Of a stretch of DNA of 64,000 nucleotides, positions 1 to 11,192 are shown piece by piece. The notes under the pieces were generated by a model. That model had not been told where the DNA came from, ran no database searches, and saw only the letters and a list, made by a program, of their open reading frames with translations. The stretch is from Lichina pygmaea. Taxonomy: Eukaryota; Ascomycota; Lichinomycetes; Lichinales; Lichinaceae. The stretch lies in NCBI GenBank assembly GCA_963422465.1, contig OY730174.1:930001-994000 (forward strand), read 5' to 3'. Every line of letters starts with the position of its first letter. Position 1 is the first letter of the stretch. The translations under genes and the position numbers were made by a program.

Positions 1-1493
1 ATCTGGTCTCTTGCTTGGGCGGTCACACCACCGCCTATATTTCCAGCAGCTGCCGAAAGTCGTGATAGCATTGGTAGCAGTCCGACTTTGGAAAGGGGTC
101 TAGCTGACAGGGACTGACAGAAAAGCATGGTTTCAGTTGAGCAATCTTACCCTGACTCGTGAAGTTAACTAACAATCAAATGCCTTTATCCCGGTAGGAA
201 CTGTCGTTCGAAGCTATTGTACTATCGTTGTGTTTCTACTCTACTGCCATTCCCATATGGTTTCCAGCACAACCTCTCGCTCATCTCGAACAATGACCTC
301 CCAATAGGGGAAACACCGCCCAGCGGCCCGCTGGTTACTGAGCGAGGTCTACATGAAGAAGCGCTTGACGGTGCAGTCATCTTCGTGTGCCACTTGCACT
401 TGCCGGGCAGAACCGGCGACGCGTGGATGGAACATGCAAAGCGCAAGCATCGCAAGCGGCCGTGACTCTTGGATCACAATACACGTGGGACTAGGAAGCC
501 CTGTGCCAGAACACATGGTTGCTCTGGCGATCAGAGCCAGACCCTGATCTGACGAGACACTTTGCAGGGTCTGCGCCCTGCACTGGGGAGACCACAGACA
601 ACACAGCGCAAGCGCTCGTCTTCCAGAACCTCGAGGTGGCGTAGCACGGCTTCCCCATAGCCCAGGACCACCGAACGTCGCACACAGGGCCCTGATCCCG
701 TCGCTCAAGCCGAGTCTCTTGCTGTTGCCAAGGGACATTCGAGCCTTGACAATCCAGACGGTACGGAACAGTAAAGGGCAGACCCGGCCGCCTCTCCATG
801 CTCGCTCACCGGACGCACGCAACCATCGAGCCGACCGCTGAACAGCGTCGGGCGGTTGCTGTTCCGTGAGACAGTCCATCTCTTACTCGTATGTATTTCT
901 AATCCTCTTGATTGAAACTTCCAACTTTGTACGACCCAAGTTTTCAACACCCAAGTTTTTCATACCCAACTTCTTGATACCGAAGGGTTTTTTTTAAGAC
1001 TCAAGTTTACATCAAGACCTCCTCGTTCCGTCCCTGTAAGCCTATTTATTTGGTGGTGGTGTTCCGGTATCTACAGAGCGCCGGAGAAGATAAATGGTCT
1101 TGAGAGCCTCAAACCCCGAGCGAGACTGTCCAGTTAACATCTCACAGTACCCTTTGGAAGCATGGTATCTCTCAATAGGGAGAGAGATGGACCCACCCCC
1201 CTCTCACCTCCCCTCCGTGTGAGATTACCATGCAGGAACACACACACATGCAGGACAGTTTGGAGATGCTGTCATGGGAGACGACGATGGTGTGGCCGAC
1301 ATATCCAGGGGAAGCTTGCGATGGCTGATCTTTCAACAGTGGTAGAGCGACGGTTGATATGACCATAGCGACATGGCAACCGTGAACGTTGGACGACTAC
1401 ACTACTGGTACGGCATGCATGTACGAGACGGCGGAGACGAATGGACTGACTTTCCGCGCGCCATGAGCGGATCAGATTTGAAAGACGTCAACC

Positions 1494-1600
1494 ACCACCC
1501 AGTGAGGGCCTGAACACCATACTGGAGGCTTCAGCTACCACCCACTGAAGACCTGAACACCACACTGAAGACCTCAACTACCATCCACAGAGGCTTCAAA
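1494..1600. repeat. 43-bp tandem repeat, about 2.5 copies
   Basis: Copies begin at 1494, 1537 and 1580, each opening with accacccan or a close variant. The first two copies are exactly 43 bp and differ at a handful of sites; the third is partial. The unit is not a multiple of three and lies outside any supported gene. Confidence 0.75.
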
Positions 1601-1737
1601 AGACTACTCGAGAGCATTCCGATGGACTCAACGACGATCATGGCTGTGGCTAGGGCGCTTTCGACACGCCATCCTTTCATGAATTTGAGCACGGAAGGGT
1701 AGGCAGTCCCCAGTCCTGGATTTTTGTTTTCTTTTGT

Positions 1738-1759
1738 GGGGGGGGGGGGGGGGGGGGGG
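1738..1759. repeat. Poly-G run of 22 bases
   Basis: Uninterrupted G homopolymer in a spacer. Its length is likely to vary between isolates and to be unreliable in assembly. Confidence 0.85.
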
Positions 1760-2162
1760 AGGCGAGGGGGTGGGAGGGACCTGATGGGATCGAGGGACCC
1801 TGTAGCAGGGATGGTTGCCGTTGAAAAGAGCATTGGCTCGTGGTAGCGGAGAGGAGAAGGGTCTTTGGGTCGACGGTTTTCTTGTTCCTCCCTGGTGGCC
1901 TTCCTGTGCCTCCTCGCCTTCCGGGCAATTGTGTCTGTGCCGGGCGCGACTTGCTCCGGGCAGGGTCGGTATATCATATCATCGGGTTCTCCTGCCACTT
2001 CTGTCTCGTCTCTTGCATGCTCAATCTCTGCTTAGGAGGATGCCCAGGTGTCACTCTTGATAGCGGCACCCGGCGAGCGGTGAGTAGGCGCCATTGCCCA
2101 GCGCAGTATCTAACTCCCTCGCTCCCCTCTTCTGGTGCGTCTGGCTCAAATGTCGTCAGGCA

Positions 2163-2887
2163 TCAAACGCCGCCACTGACGAACCTCTCCAAGGCCAACT
2201 CGAACAGCTCATTCGCGACGCCCACTCCTCCGGCATGTTCTACCGGGGACAGCGGGTTCTTGACGACGTACTCGACGAACAGGTTGACGTAGATCTGATG
2301 CAACACGACCCGGAGGTTGTTGGTCTTGGTGTCGGTGATCATGACGAACTTGAGACACGTCGGCGTCTCGTAGTAGTGGAGCTTGTAGTGGCCCGTCCGG
2401 TACGAGATGAAGTTGTCTTCCTGCCCAGCCAGCTTGCGCACGATGTTGCGCAACGAGAAGACCGTGCCGAAAATCAACTTCGCATCGTCGTCGTCCTTGA
2501 GACGCGGTCGTGGCCGGGAGGCTTTATCGGCGGTAGCATTGGAGGCCGTGAAGTGTGATGTCGCGGACGCCGATGATGGGGCAGAACCCGTCGCCGCCGC
2601 CGAGCGATCGCCGTTGGATGCAGCAGCAGCGGCAGCGTTAGCCTTGGACCCCACTGGCACAGGCCTAGGAAGCCATCGTTTATGGTAGATGCACTCGGCT
2701 ACAACAAGAATGTCAGCAAGGAGCTCTGGCATGGGCGCATGAGCACCAGGAGAAGAGCCTGCTTGATGTGTATCTAACGACACAGGTAGAGTCCCCGAGG
2801 GTGTCTTGCGGACCAATGATGGGTAGATTGGTTGTGAGGTATGGACTTACTGTGCCGATCAAAGATGTAGAATGAATACACCGCCAT
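2163..2887 (-). CDS. bet5: TRAPP complex subunit Bet5 (TRAPPC1)
   Basis: Small core subunit of the TRAPP tethering complex, which acts as exchange factor for the Rab Ypt1 at the Golgi. There are two exons. Exon 1 (2887-2851) encodes MAVYSFYIFDRH and is followed by a gtaagt donor; exon 2 runs 2698-2163, giving about 190 residues. The longin-like fold is recognisable from the start MAVYSFYIFDRH/TECIY, the central LIFGTVFSLRNIVRKL and KLHYYETPT, and the C-terminal LVEYVVKNPLSPVEH-type block (here LFVEYVVKNPLSPVEH). A low-complexity Ala/Ser-rich insertion of about 50 residues separates the first strands from the rest of the domain; such insertions are usual in filamentous fungi. It is transcribed divergently from the kinase gene at 3498 with about 610 bp between the two starts. 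The short first exon is supported by the conserved N-terminus. Confidence 0.93.
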
Positions 2888-3497
2888 ATATCTCGGTGGT
2901 GGGACGGACTGGAGTGTGGTCTTGGGAGTGGAGGACCGGCAGATACGAGTACTGCTACCGTATGCTAAGCTTGCGGGCATTTCTAGGCTCTCGGTATTCC
3001 CTGCGCCCCTATTCTGTTGGCTACGTAGTGCACCCTAGCATCCAGCGGTGGACATAGCTGGTATGTCGCAGTATGTACTCCGTACCTTCCGGACTCACGG
3101 TATAGACCCCAACTATGTCGGTACCGCATACTTCGGTACTTCCGTACCCGTAGTCGTTGCCGAGTCACATGATTCGGGTCTTCTCATCGTCGACATACGG
3201 GAGGGGTGTTCCGGAGGGGCGGGGAACATACCGGTAGTGCCCCGCCCCGAGGCACCGGTAGTGTAATGGGGGAGCCCTTGGCGCTTACGAGGTGGACCTA
3301 TCCTTCCATGCCTTCCCCGCTGTTGGCCCCGCCAAACGGCTGGGCAGTTCGGGGAAGCCGAACGATGGGTTCAAGGCTTCGACACCACTGAGCATAACGA
3401 CATTCGAACATAAGCACGACTGCTAGGCTGCCGCTCACCGACTTGGATTTGCAAGTCTACGCTGCTTGAAGCAGCGCAAGCTGAGACCACAGCCGGC
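2888..3497. promoter_or_regulatory. Divergent spacer between bet5 and the Ssp1-type kinase
   Basis: About 610 bp separating two divergent start codons, so it should carry both promoters. It contains a TACTTCCGTAC copy at about 3138-3148 and several GTAC tetramers (3080-3150). No TATA box or known operator is convincing. Confidence 0.4.
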
Positions 3498-6130
3498 ATG
3501 GCCCCGACAGATGAATCCCCTCGGGCGCAGAGCGAGGAGGGCGCAATGGAGATCGAGGCACAGCAGCGTCCGGGAGCGTCAAGACATGCTAGGTAAGACC
3601 AAATCTTGTGGAACGCTGTGCAGTAGAACGGACTGGCTGACCGGGGCAAGTACCCAATCCACTTCATCCTTGCACAGCCCTCTGAGGCATCACCAGCGGC
3701 AACCGTCGACGCCGAGACAGGTCAAGGTCAGAGAGATCCTAGTGGCTTGCCGTCAGGGATGACCAAGCGCTCTGCGAGAAGGCCAATGGGTCCGGATGCA
3801 CTAACGCGCCCTAGGAAACGCTCAATGCGCACTCCGAGTACTCGGGCAGCTCGGACGACGGACAGTGGCGGCATCGAATCAACCAGTACACAATCAAGCA
3901 AGAGATCGGCAGGGGCTCGTTTGGCGCAGTGCACCTCGCGGTCGACCAGAACGGGACCGAATATGTGAGGCTGTCTACCGGCGACTCTCCCCAAGCGATG
4001 CTGTCGCCATCAGATGCACGGCCTGACACGACGATCCCTCGTCGCGTAGGCGATCAAGGAGTTCTCCAAGACCCGACTGCGCAAGCGCGCGCAGTCCCAC
4101 GTCCTTCGTTTCCCACCCGGTGCGCGACGACGTCCAGGACATCTGGGGATGGGCCGGATCGGTTCGGGGCCGTTTCCTTGGCGGGCGGCGTCGAACAAGG
4201 CAAACGGCTCGGATGCCGCCAGCTCGCTGGATCTCATCCGCGAGGAGATCGCGATCATGAAGAAGCTCAACCACCCGAACCTCGTGGCTCTGTACGAGGT
4301 ACTCGACGACCCGGCCGACGACTCGCTCTACATGGTGCTGGAGATGTGCAAGAAGGGCGTCGTCATGCAGGTCGGCTTCGACGACCGGAAGGCGCCGTAC
4401 GACGAAGAGCAGTGCCGGCACTTCTTCCGGGACCTGATCCTCGGCATCGAGTACCGTACGCCCCGATCCTCTCTCTCAGGCTCCATCTTCCTCCGCCGCC
4501 CTGACTGGGCCATCTCGACTGATCGCGTTCGCTCGACATGCAGTTCACGCGCAAGGCGTCGTCCACCGCGACATCAAGCCCGACAACTGCCTGATCACGC
4601 ACGACGACGTCCTCAAGGTGGTCGACTTTGGCGTGTCCGAGATGTTCGAAAAGACGTCGGAGATGCTGACCGCAAAGTCGGCCGGATCGCCGGCGTTCCT
4701 GCCCCCCGAGGTGTGCGTGATCCGGCACGGCGACATCTCCGGAAAGGCGGCGGACATCTGGTCGATGGGCGTGACGCTCTACTGTCTCTGCTTCGGCCGG
4801 ATCCCGTTCGAGAAGCACGCCGTGCTGGAACTCTACGACGCCATCCGCTTCGAGGACGCTCCGATCGAGTCGGACATCGACCCAGATCTGCACCATCTCT
4901 TCCGGCGGCTCTTGGAGAAGGACCCGAACAAACGGATCGAGATGGGGGAACTTCGGGTGAGTGGAAGCCCAAGGCGATATACCCAAGCTCGGGGGGAAGG
5001 GCTCTCATCGACGCTGCTACCAGACACATCCTTGGGTCACCAAGGGCGGCGAGGACCCGCTGCTCACGGAAGAGGAGAACACGGCAAACCTGGTCGAGCC
5101 GCCGACGGAGGAGGAGATGCAGTCGGCCATCACGGGGAACTTCCGACATCTGCTGACGGTGGTAAGGCGCTCGTCTTCCTTCCCTTGCGGTCGTTCCCGT
5201 GTCGTGGTACGCCGGGGCTGACGTGTGCATCAGATGCGCGCGGTCAAGAGATTCAAACATCTCGCCGGCCGAGGCCGCTGCAGCAGCGAGAGCTACTTCG
5301 GACAGTCACCGCGATTGGTGCAGCCCCCTCTGCCCATGTCCCCCAGACCCGGACAGCCGACGCACGACCAACATCGAGGGACCGACGGCAAGGACCGACG
5401 CTCGGCCGGACCACGACACGATTCTCGCGATAGCGGTCGGGACCGACACGATGCAGCGAATGCCGACGACGGACAAGACCCTCGGTCCGAGCGATCCAAC
5501 AACCCTGCCGGCGCCCCAGCGGACATGGACGGCGCGTCCGATCCGCACGAGACATCCGAGAACTCCCGAGCGGCGTCGCCCGACGACGGCGGAAGCCGAG
5601 AGGGCCCCGACCCGCAGTCGATCGACGTCCCGATGCTGAACATCGGCCCGGGCGGTCCGGCCGAGGGTCCGTCCGACGTGGTCAGCCAATCGCCGGTGGG
5701 GACGGACGTCAACATCTACGAAACCGCGTACCGCGAGGCGGTGAGCAGCATCATGCAGGCCCAGGGCGAGTCGGCCACGGTGTACTTGACCCGACAAGCC
5801 CAGGGTGGCGCCGAGGACGCCGTGCGCTGTGGCTTCACCGAGCTCGGGCCCGAGGGCGATCGGCCAAAAGTTCATTGGGGGACGGTGCTCGAGAAGACGA
5901 GAGCCGTGGCCAGCTTCGGCCGGGCCGTGGCGTCTTCGAGGAAGGAGGGGGCGTCGGGCGACAGGTCAACGCCGGCCGCGGCGGCACAAGCGGAAGCGGC
6001 GCCAGCCCATACCGATCGGAGCAGATCTACAGCAGGAGCAGAAGAGAAGCCGAGTGAGAGAGACGACAATCCTTCGTCGGAGCGAGCCATGCTAGCCATA
6101 CAGACGACGGGTCTAGATAGGAAGACCTAG
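3498..6130 (+). CDS. ssp1: Ssp1/Sak1-type CaMKK-like serine/threonine kinase
   Basis: Upstream kinase expected to phosphorylate the activation loop of Snf1/AMPK. Proposed exons are 3498-3592, 3678-3720, 3815-3964, 4050-4455, 4544-4956, 5024-5161 and 5234-6130, together exactly 713 codons plus stop. The kinase domain shows the P-loop GRGSFGAVH (about residue 79), AIK lysine (about 99), HRDIKPDN (about 239), DFG (about 259), SAGSPAFLPPE in the activation segment and KAADIWSMGV. The block after the domain, HPWVTKGGEDPL...NTANLVEPPTEEEM, is typical of this subfamily. The tail of about 300 residues is disordered and rich in Asp, Arg, Ser and Pro. Exons 1-2 are the least certain: the short second exon was chosen because it keeps phase, but other splice choices are possible. 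The frame stays open past the TAG (see findings). Confidence 0.88.
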
Positions 6131-6299
6131 CAGATGCTAGCTAGGAGATCCGGCCGAGCAAGTCTCTCAGGACACGGACGCCCTCGACGGCACGGACGGG
6201 CGGGATCTACACCCCCGAGGGCACGGCCTAGGACGCCCCTCACGTCTCTCAAGCCTCTGACGCCCGGGACGGGTCATCCTCTTCCAACAGAGACTGCAT

Positions 6300-6365
6300 C
6301 CGCCGCAGACGCCGCAGACGCCGCAGACGCCGCAGACGCCGCAGACGCCGCAGACGCCGCAGACA
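6300..6365. repeat. 9-bp minisatellite (gccgcagac), about 7 copies
   Basis: Seven near-perfect copies of gccgcagac lie about 170 bp beyond the stop codon of the Ssp1-type kinase. In the frame of that kinase the unit reads Ala-Ala-Asp. A nine-base unit preserves frame, which is common for repeats inside coding sequence. Confidence 0.85.
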
Positions 6366-7666
6366 CTGCTGCCGAAGACGCCGCCGACACCGGCACCGAC
6401 ACTGCAGCGACCAATCCAGCAGCTCTGAAAGCTGCAGCACCATCTTGCCCCGGGCCATTGGACAGTCACCGGCACATCTTACCCCTTTTCTTTTTGTCTT
6501 TTCTTTCGCCGCCTTTGTGCCTCTTCGGACGTTTCCAATTCCCTTCTCAAAAGTGATCTTGATCTTGATCTCGATTCCGATTCCGATTCTGGTTCTGGTT
6601 CTGATCACTGATTGTCATCGTCCGTCTCACGAGCGTATCGAGTGAGAATTTCATGCCCTTGAGACATATATACACGTACATACCGAACCGACCTTCGCGA
6701 AGAAACTACCAAAAGACGACGGCAGTCCTATTCTCGTGAGGATTGGATCTGGACTTTTGTCCTTGACTCCCACGCACAGCAGCCGCAACAAAATAAAACG
6801 AGACAAAACAAACCCATTCAAAAAGCAGATCGAAGGAGCCTGTCAACGTCTTTCTCCCTCGACGACAACGGTGGCGAACGACCATTGGTCCAACATGCGT
6901 CAAGATCTACCGCCGCGGCTCGTCGCAGCGGATACCGTAGTCGTCGAGCGTCATATGCAATTGTTCGTCCAGGAGACAAGACTGATGTACGGACTGCGGA
7001 TCAGCATGGGCTATACCGGTACTCTTACGGAAATACAGCACGTTACGTTCCTTACCGCTTTTTGCCTTACCAATCTTGTACATGCTGCTCTACATGCTGT
7101 TTCAGATATTGTACGTAGCACAACCACGTCCAAGTGGTTCGCTACTATGTAGTGCGGTCCGTACGTATGGGACGCTTGCATCAGGCAAAGAATAAAGGCT
7201 CAGCTTGGGCGAATCAACAGTGCTAGGTGAGGCACGAGGGTGTTCGTCGCTGTACCCTGGTACGGTACCGTACAGTACAACTTTGTCCGTCTGTGCGTAT
7301 ATTACGCAAGTATGCATTCCAGCGCGCTCGATTACTTGATAGAGTAATGGCTCTGGGAGGAGAGGGGGAGAGGTCGAAGGGGAGGAGGCGGGGATGACGT
7401 CGCGAGCTCTTGCTCCGTCAGTCCAGCATTCCCATGCATACGGACGTAAGTATTGGCTGCCCGGGTTCTTTGCTGTGTTCTGCTAGGTGCAGTACGGCTG
7501 GGGGGTTGTGGGGTATGGTACAGGAAGTAATATGGAGCCCATGCTCAATGATGTCAGTGAAGGATCAGGCTTGTCGTCGTCATACGACTGTCAGTAAAAT
7601 TGTCTGCGTTCTCACGTGACTCAATGGTCAAGCAATCATGTCAACAACTTGGGTTGGTTGACCGGT

Positions 7667-7740
7667 CGATTGATTGATCGATTGATTGATCGATTGATTG
7701 ATTGGACTGGATTGAATTGAATTGAATTGAATTGAATTGG
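7667..7740. repeat. (gatt)n followed by (gaatt)n microsatellite
   Basis: A run of gatt/gatc tetramers passes directly into five consecutive attga pentamers. It lies in a spacer with no coding potential. Confidence 0.85.
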
Positions 7741-9333
7741 CCGCTTCTAATTCTCGGGTGTGCCTGAGAAAAGGATGCTAACGGAGTAAAGGTGTGCTTA
7801 CTAATTACCGTCCTAGTGGCTGTGTGACTGCGTGGCTATGTTTGCAAGGGTAGGCTTGGTCTGTACGGTACTCTGTACGTGACGTACGGAAGGTACTTCC
7901 GTGTACTTCTATGGCTGGGCTGGCGACAATCACCGACCACGAGGCTCTTAGTCATCAATGACGTGACCCCTTATCAAGCTCAGCCCTACACCTACTTTGT
8001 CGTTGGATTCTGAGGGACACAAACGTGGTTCAGGACCCGAATGTAAGGATCCAATGTTTGAGAATCATTCAAGATCCTTGAATGACACTCCTTGCTGGAA
8101 CTTGTGAAAAGAAACGTCCGGACGGGTTCAAGCTGGAGATGAAAACAAGACACCGAAAAGAAATCAAGTGCAAGTGTTTGACGCGAGAGAGTTGTGCTCC
8201 GCTGAGTTTAGGGCTTCCGCCATCTCCGAAACGTACGACAGTAGGTGATTGGTCTATTGTGTTCTTTGGCAGCAATGACCTGGAGCTTTGATCCTGTAAT
8301 CAAAGCATAACGTACATGCTGCACGTAGCTGTTGTGGGAAAAAGATGCCAACGGATCTATCGTTGGTTAGGACGATCCGTATGATGACACCAGCCGCGCC
8401 AGCTAGGCAAGAGATCACCGACAACGTCTCCGACCGATCAGCACTCCATACGCATGTTCAGATGTTCGTACGAGAGATACAGGCACGACAGGGTACTGAG
8501 CACGAGGTGTACATTTGTACAGCGCGAGAAGCTGTTGGCTGACCGTCTCTCTTGCGTTCACGGAAGTCACGTGCACGGATGGGCTCCGGCACATCGAATT
8601 CGAGCTTACCCTGAGAATGCTTAATCGGGCTGTAAAAACCAAGCATAAAGGAGATGACGAGTAGCCGGATTGAATCTGAAAGAAACCTTTTACAAAAAAG
8701 GAACAGACGTCGGCCGGAGGGGTGTCAGTCATCGTCACAGCTTTTATCAACGATGGAGCGAGAGAGCGTCCGGAAATCTTCGAATTCAATATCCGTGATT
8801 GCAGTACGACTCCGTCCGTCGACCCCCTTCGCCCCGGGCACTCGGGAGCGGCCGTTTCTGACCGCCGGAGGCAAGACAATCAGGGATCACAAGCACAGAA
8901 GAGAGAGATAGACAGAGAGAGACGAGCCTTTCGACAGCACCGAGTCACATTAAAGAAAGCACCTTGATGTCGACCGCCGCTTGACACGCCGACGAATCCG
9001 ACTGCGGGAGAAGACAAGGCACGTCGCACGGCGTCACGGGACGGCCAGCGCCAAGCAGCGTCCAGCGTCCTACAGCAAGACGCGCCTTCATAAAATCCGT
9101 TTCGCCCCCGGCACCCAGCCGGCCGCTTCCCCTCCAAAAGTACCCCAAGAGAGCTCCGTCATCCGCCTCGATTGTTCGTCGACAGCCCGAACACGATCCT
9201 CTCCCTGCTGCCCCTGCGTGGGGGGCATCTCGACAGGGCCCGGGCTCGACACTAGCGTACACAGAGTTTCGACTCCCTCACGTCCTCGATTGCCACCACC
9301 ACCTACCGGCTTCGTCTTGGCTCTTTAACGTCG

Positions 9334-11192
9334 ATGCCGAAGCGTTCGGTGTCCCCCGCAACTAGCGTCTCGTCCGGCTCGCTCCCGTCACCCCGCCTCG
9401 AAGTTCATGTACCCACCGCTTCGGTCGGCAATGGCCACATTCCGACCGCCAACGGTGCCCTCGCGCCTCCCGACGCTGACCCTGACGGCGGCGCTGGAGG
9501 CGCCGCCGTCAGGAAACCAAAACTCACGGCCCGGCTCACGCGCATGTTTTCGCACAGGTCGAAGGACAGCCTTGACGGCGCAAACGAGCCAGACGGGGCC
9601 AAGCGCGCCCGCTCCGCCTCGAACCCGGTCAGTCAGACCCAGCCGGACCCAGACCACTTGTCGGTAGCATCGGCGGCGACGGCGATGCCGGAGAGGTCCA
9701 GGGTCACCACCCCGAGGGGAAACACGCCCGATGGCGACAAAAGAGGACGGAGCAGGAGCGGCGGCAGCGACAGGGCCGACAAGGACGTCCCCGACGTCTG
9801 GAAGCGCTTCGAGGTGCATGCCGACGGCACGCACGAGCATCATCTCAAAGCCGTCAAACGACAGGAGAAGCTGTCGGACATGCTGCGCGACCTGCTCGTC
9901 GGCAAGCGTCGCGACGACCACAACAACAGCAACGTCCACATCATCCACAACAACGGCAACAACGGCAACAACAACAACAACAACAACAACAACAGCAACA
10001 AAAACAGGACGGGCGGCGTTGCGGCCGCTCCCTCCCCCGTCCCCCCCGCCGGGCCCGGCAAGGAGCAGCAGCTCTCGCTCATGTCCGGCTGGGTCGACCA
10101 GTTCCGCCACGAGCGCGACAAGCTGGCGACGGACAAGATCGGCGGGCCCAACGCGACGGCGTCGCTCGTCGAGAAGTACGGCCGCTGCCAGGAGGTCGTC
10201 GGCCGCGGCGCCTTCGGCATCGTCCGCGTCGCCCACAAGGCCGACCCGCGCGACGGCCGCGCCGAGCAGCTGTACGCCGTCAAGGAGTTCCGGCGTCGGC
10301 CGCAGGAGTCGGCCAAGCGCTACCAGAAGCGCCTGACGTCCGAGTTCTGCATCTCGGCCTCGTTGCGCCACCCCAACGTCATCCACACGCTCGACCTGCT
10401 GCAGGACTCCAGGGGCGACTACTGCGAGGTCATGGAGTTCTGCGCCGGCGGCGACCTGTACACGCTCGTGCTGGCCGCGGCCAAGCTCGACGTGGCCGAG
10501 GCCGACTGCTTCTTCAAGCAACTGATGCGCGGCGTCGAGTACATGCACGAGATGGGCGTCGCCCACCGCGACCTCAAGCCCGAGAACCTGCTGCTGACGA
10601 CGCACGGCTCGCTCAAGATCACCGACTTCGGCAACGGCGAGTGCTTCCGCATGGCCTGGGAGACCGACGCCCGCATGACCGCCGGCCTGTGCGGCTCCGC
10701 CCCCTACATCGCCCCAGAGGAGTACACCGAGGCCGAGTTCGACCCGCGCGCCGTCGACGTCTGGGCCTGCGGCGTCATCTACATGGCCATGCGCACCGGC
10801 CGCCACCTCTGGACCCGGGCCAAGGACGACGGCGACGGCGCCGACGAGTTTTACGACCGATACCTCGACGGACGACGCGACGAGGCTGGCTACGGTCCGA
10901 TTGAGAGTCTGCACCGGGTCCGTTCATCTTTCGTCCTTTTCCTCCTCCTTCCTCTTCCTTCCTGGTCTCTTCTTTTGCGCTCGTTTGACCGTCTCCGTCT
11001 CTCCTCCGCCTCCTTCTCCTTCTTCTTCGCCGTCGGCTGACCTTTCTCGCCACCTCGCAGGCCCGCTGTCGCAACGTCATCTACTCCATCCTCGATCCCA
11101 ATCCCACCCGACGCATCACGGCCTCGCAGGTTCTCAAGTCCGAATGGGGACGAGAGATTAAGCTGTGTCAGGCCGGCGAAGAGGGGATTTAA
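9334..11192 (+). CDS. hal4: Hal4/Hal5-type serine/threonine kinase
   Basis: Member of the fungal HAL/Npr1-related kinase family, known for stabilising nutrient and potassium transporters at the plasma membrane. Exon 1 is 9334-10917 and exon 2 is 11061-11192, with an intron starting gtccgt and ending cgcag; the product is 571 residues. The first 270 residues are disordered and Ser-rich and include an Asn run (about residues 206-225). The catalytic domain has GRGAFGIVRVAHK (about 290), AVKEF lysine (about 316), HRDLKPENLL (about 411), DFGNGECF (about 431) and a SAPYIAPEEYTEAEF block (about 455-470). DFGNGECFR and the C-terminal RCRNVIYSILDPNPTRRI with SEWGREIKLCQAGEEG are hallmarks of the Hal4 branch. 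Start chosen as the first Met in frame. The gene stands alone. Confidence 0.93.

Larger units (their letters stand above)
1..2162. other. Gene-free stretch at left edge
   Basis: I see no supportable gene here. Open frames of up to about 175 codons exist on both strands but show no domain, signal peptide or convincing splice structure. The stretch holds degenerate repeats of a 15-17 bp acccaagtttt-type unit near 933-985, a 43-bp tandem repeat (1494-1600) and a 22-base G run (1738-1759). The end next to BET5 is probably its 3' untranslated region. Confidence 0.5.
6131..9333. other. Long spacer between two kinase genes
   Basis: No gene can be supported. The left part is the presumed 3' region of the Ssp1-type kinase with the 9-bp minisatellite and a degenerate gattcc/gatctt hexamer tract (about 6556-6605). 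Beyond it lie GTAC-rich patches (about 7255-7280 and 7860-7905), a (gatt)n/(gaatt)n tract (7667-7740), and the probable promoter and leader of the Hal4-type kinase. Open frames are short and without recognisable content. Confidence 0.45.

Noticed and set aside
349-879. 176-codon minus-strand frame in the left spacer
   Set aside because: No domain, no signal peptide, no splice partner, and overlapping frames of similar size on both strands.
9388-10914. 508-codon antisense frame over the Hal4-type kinase
   Set aside because: Same cause as above; valine- and alanine-rich with no recognisable motif, opposite a well-supported kinase.
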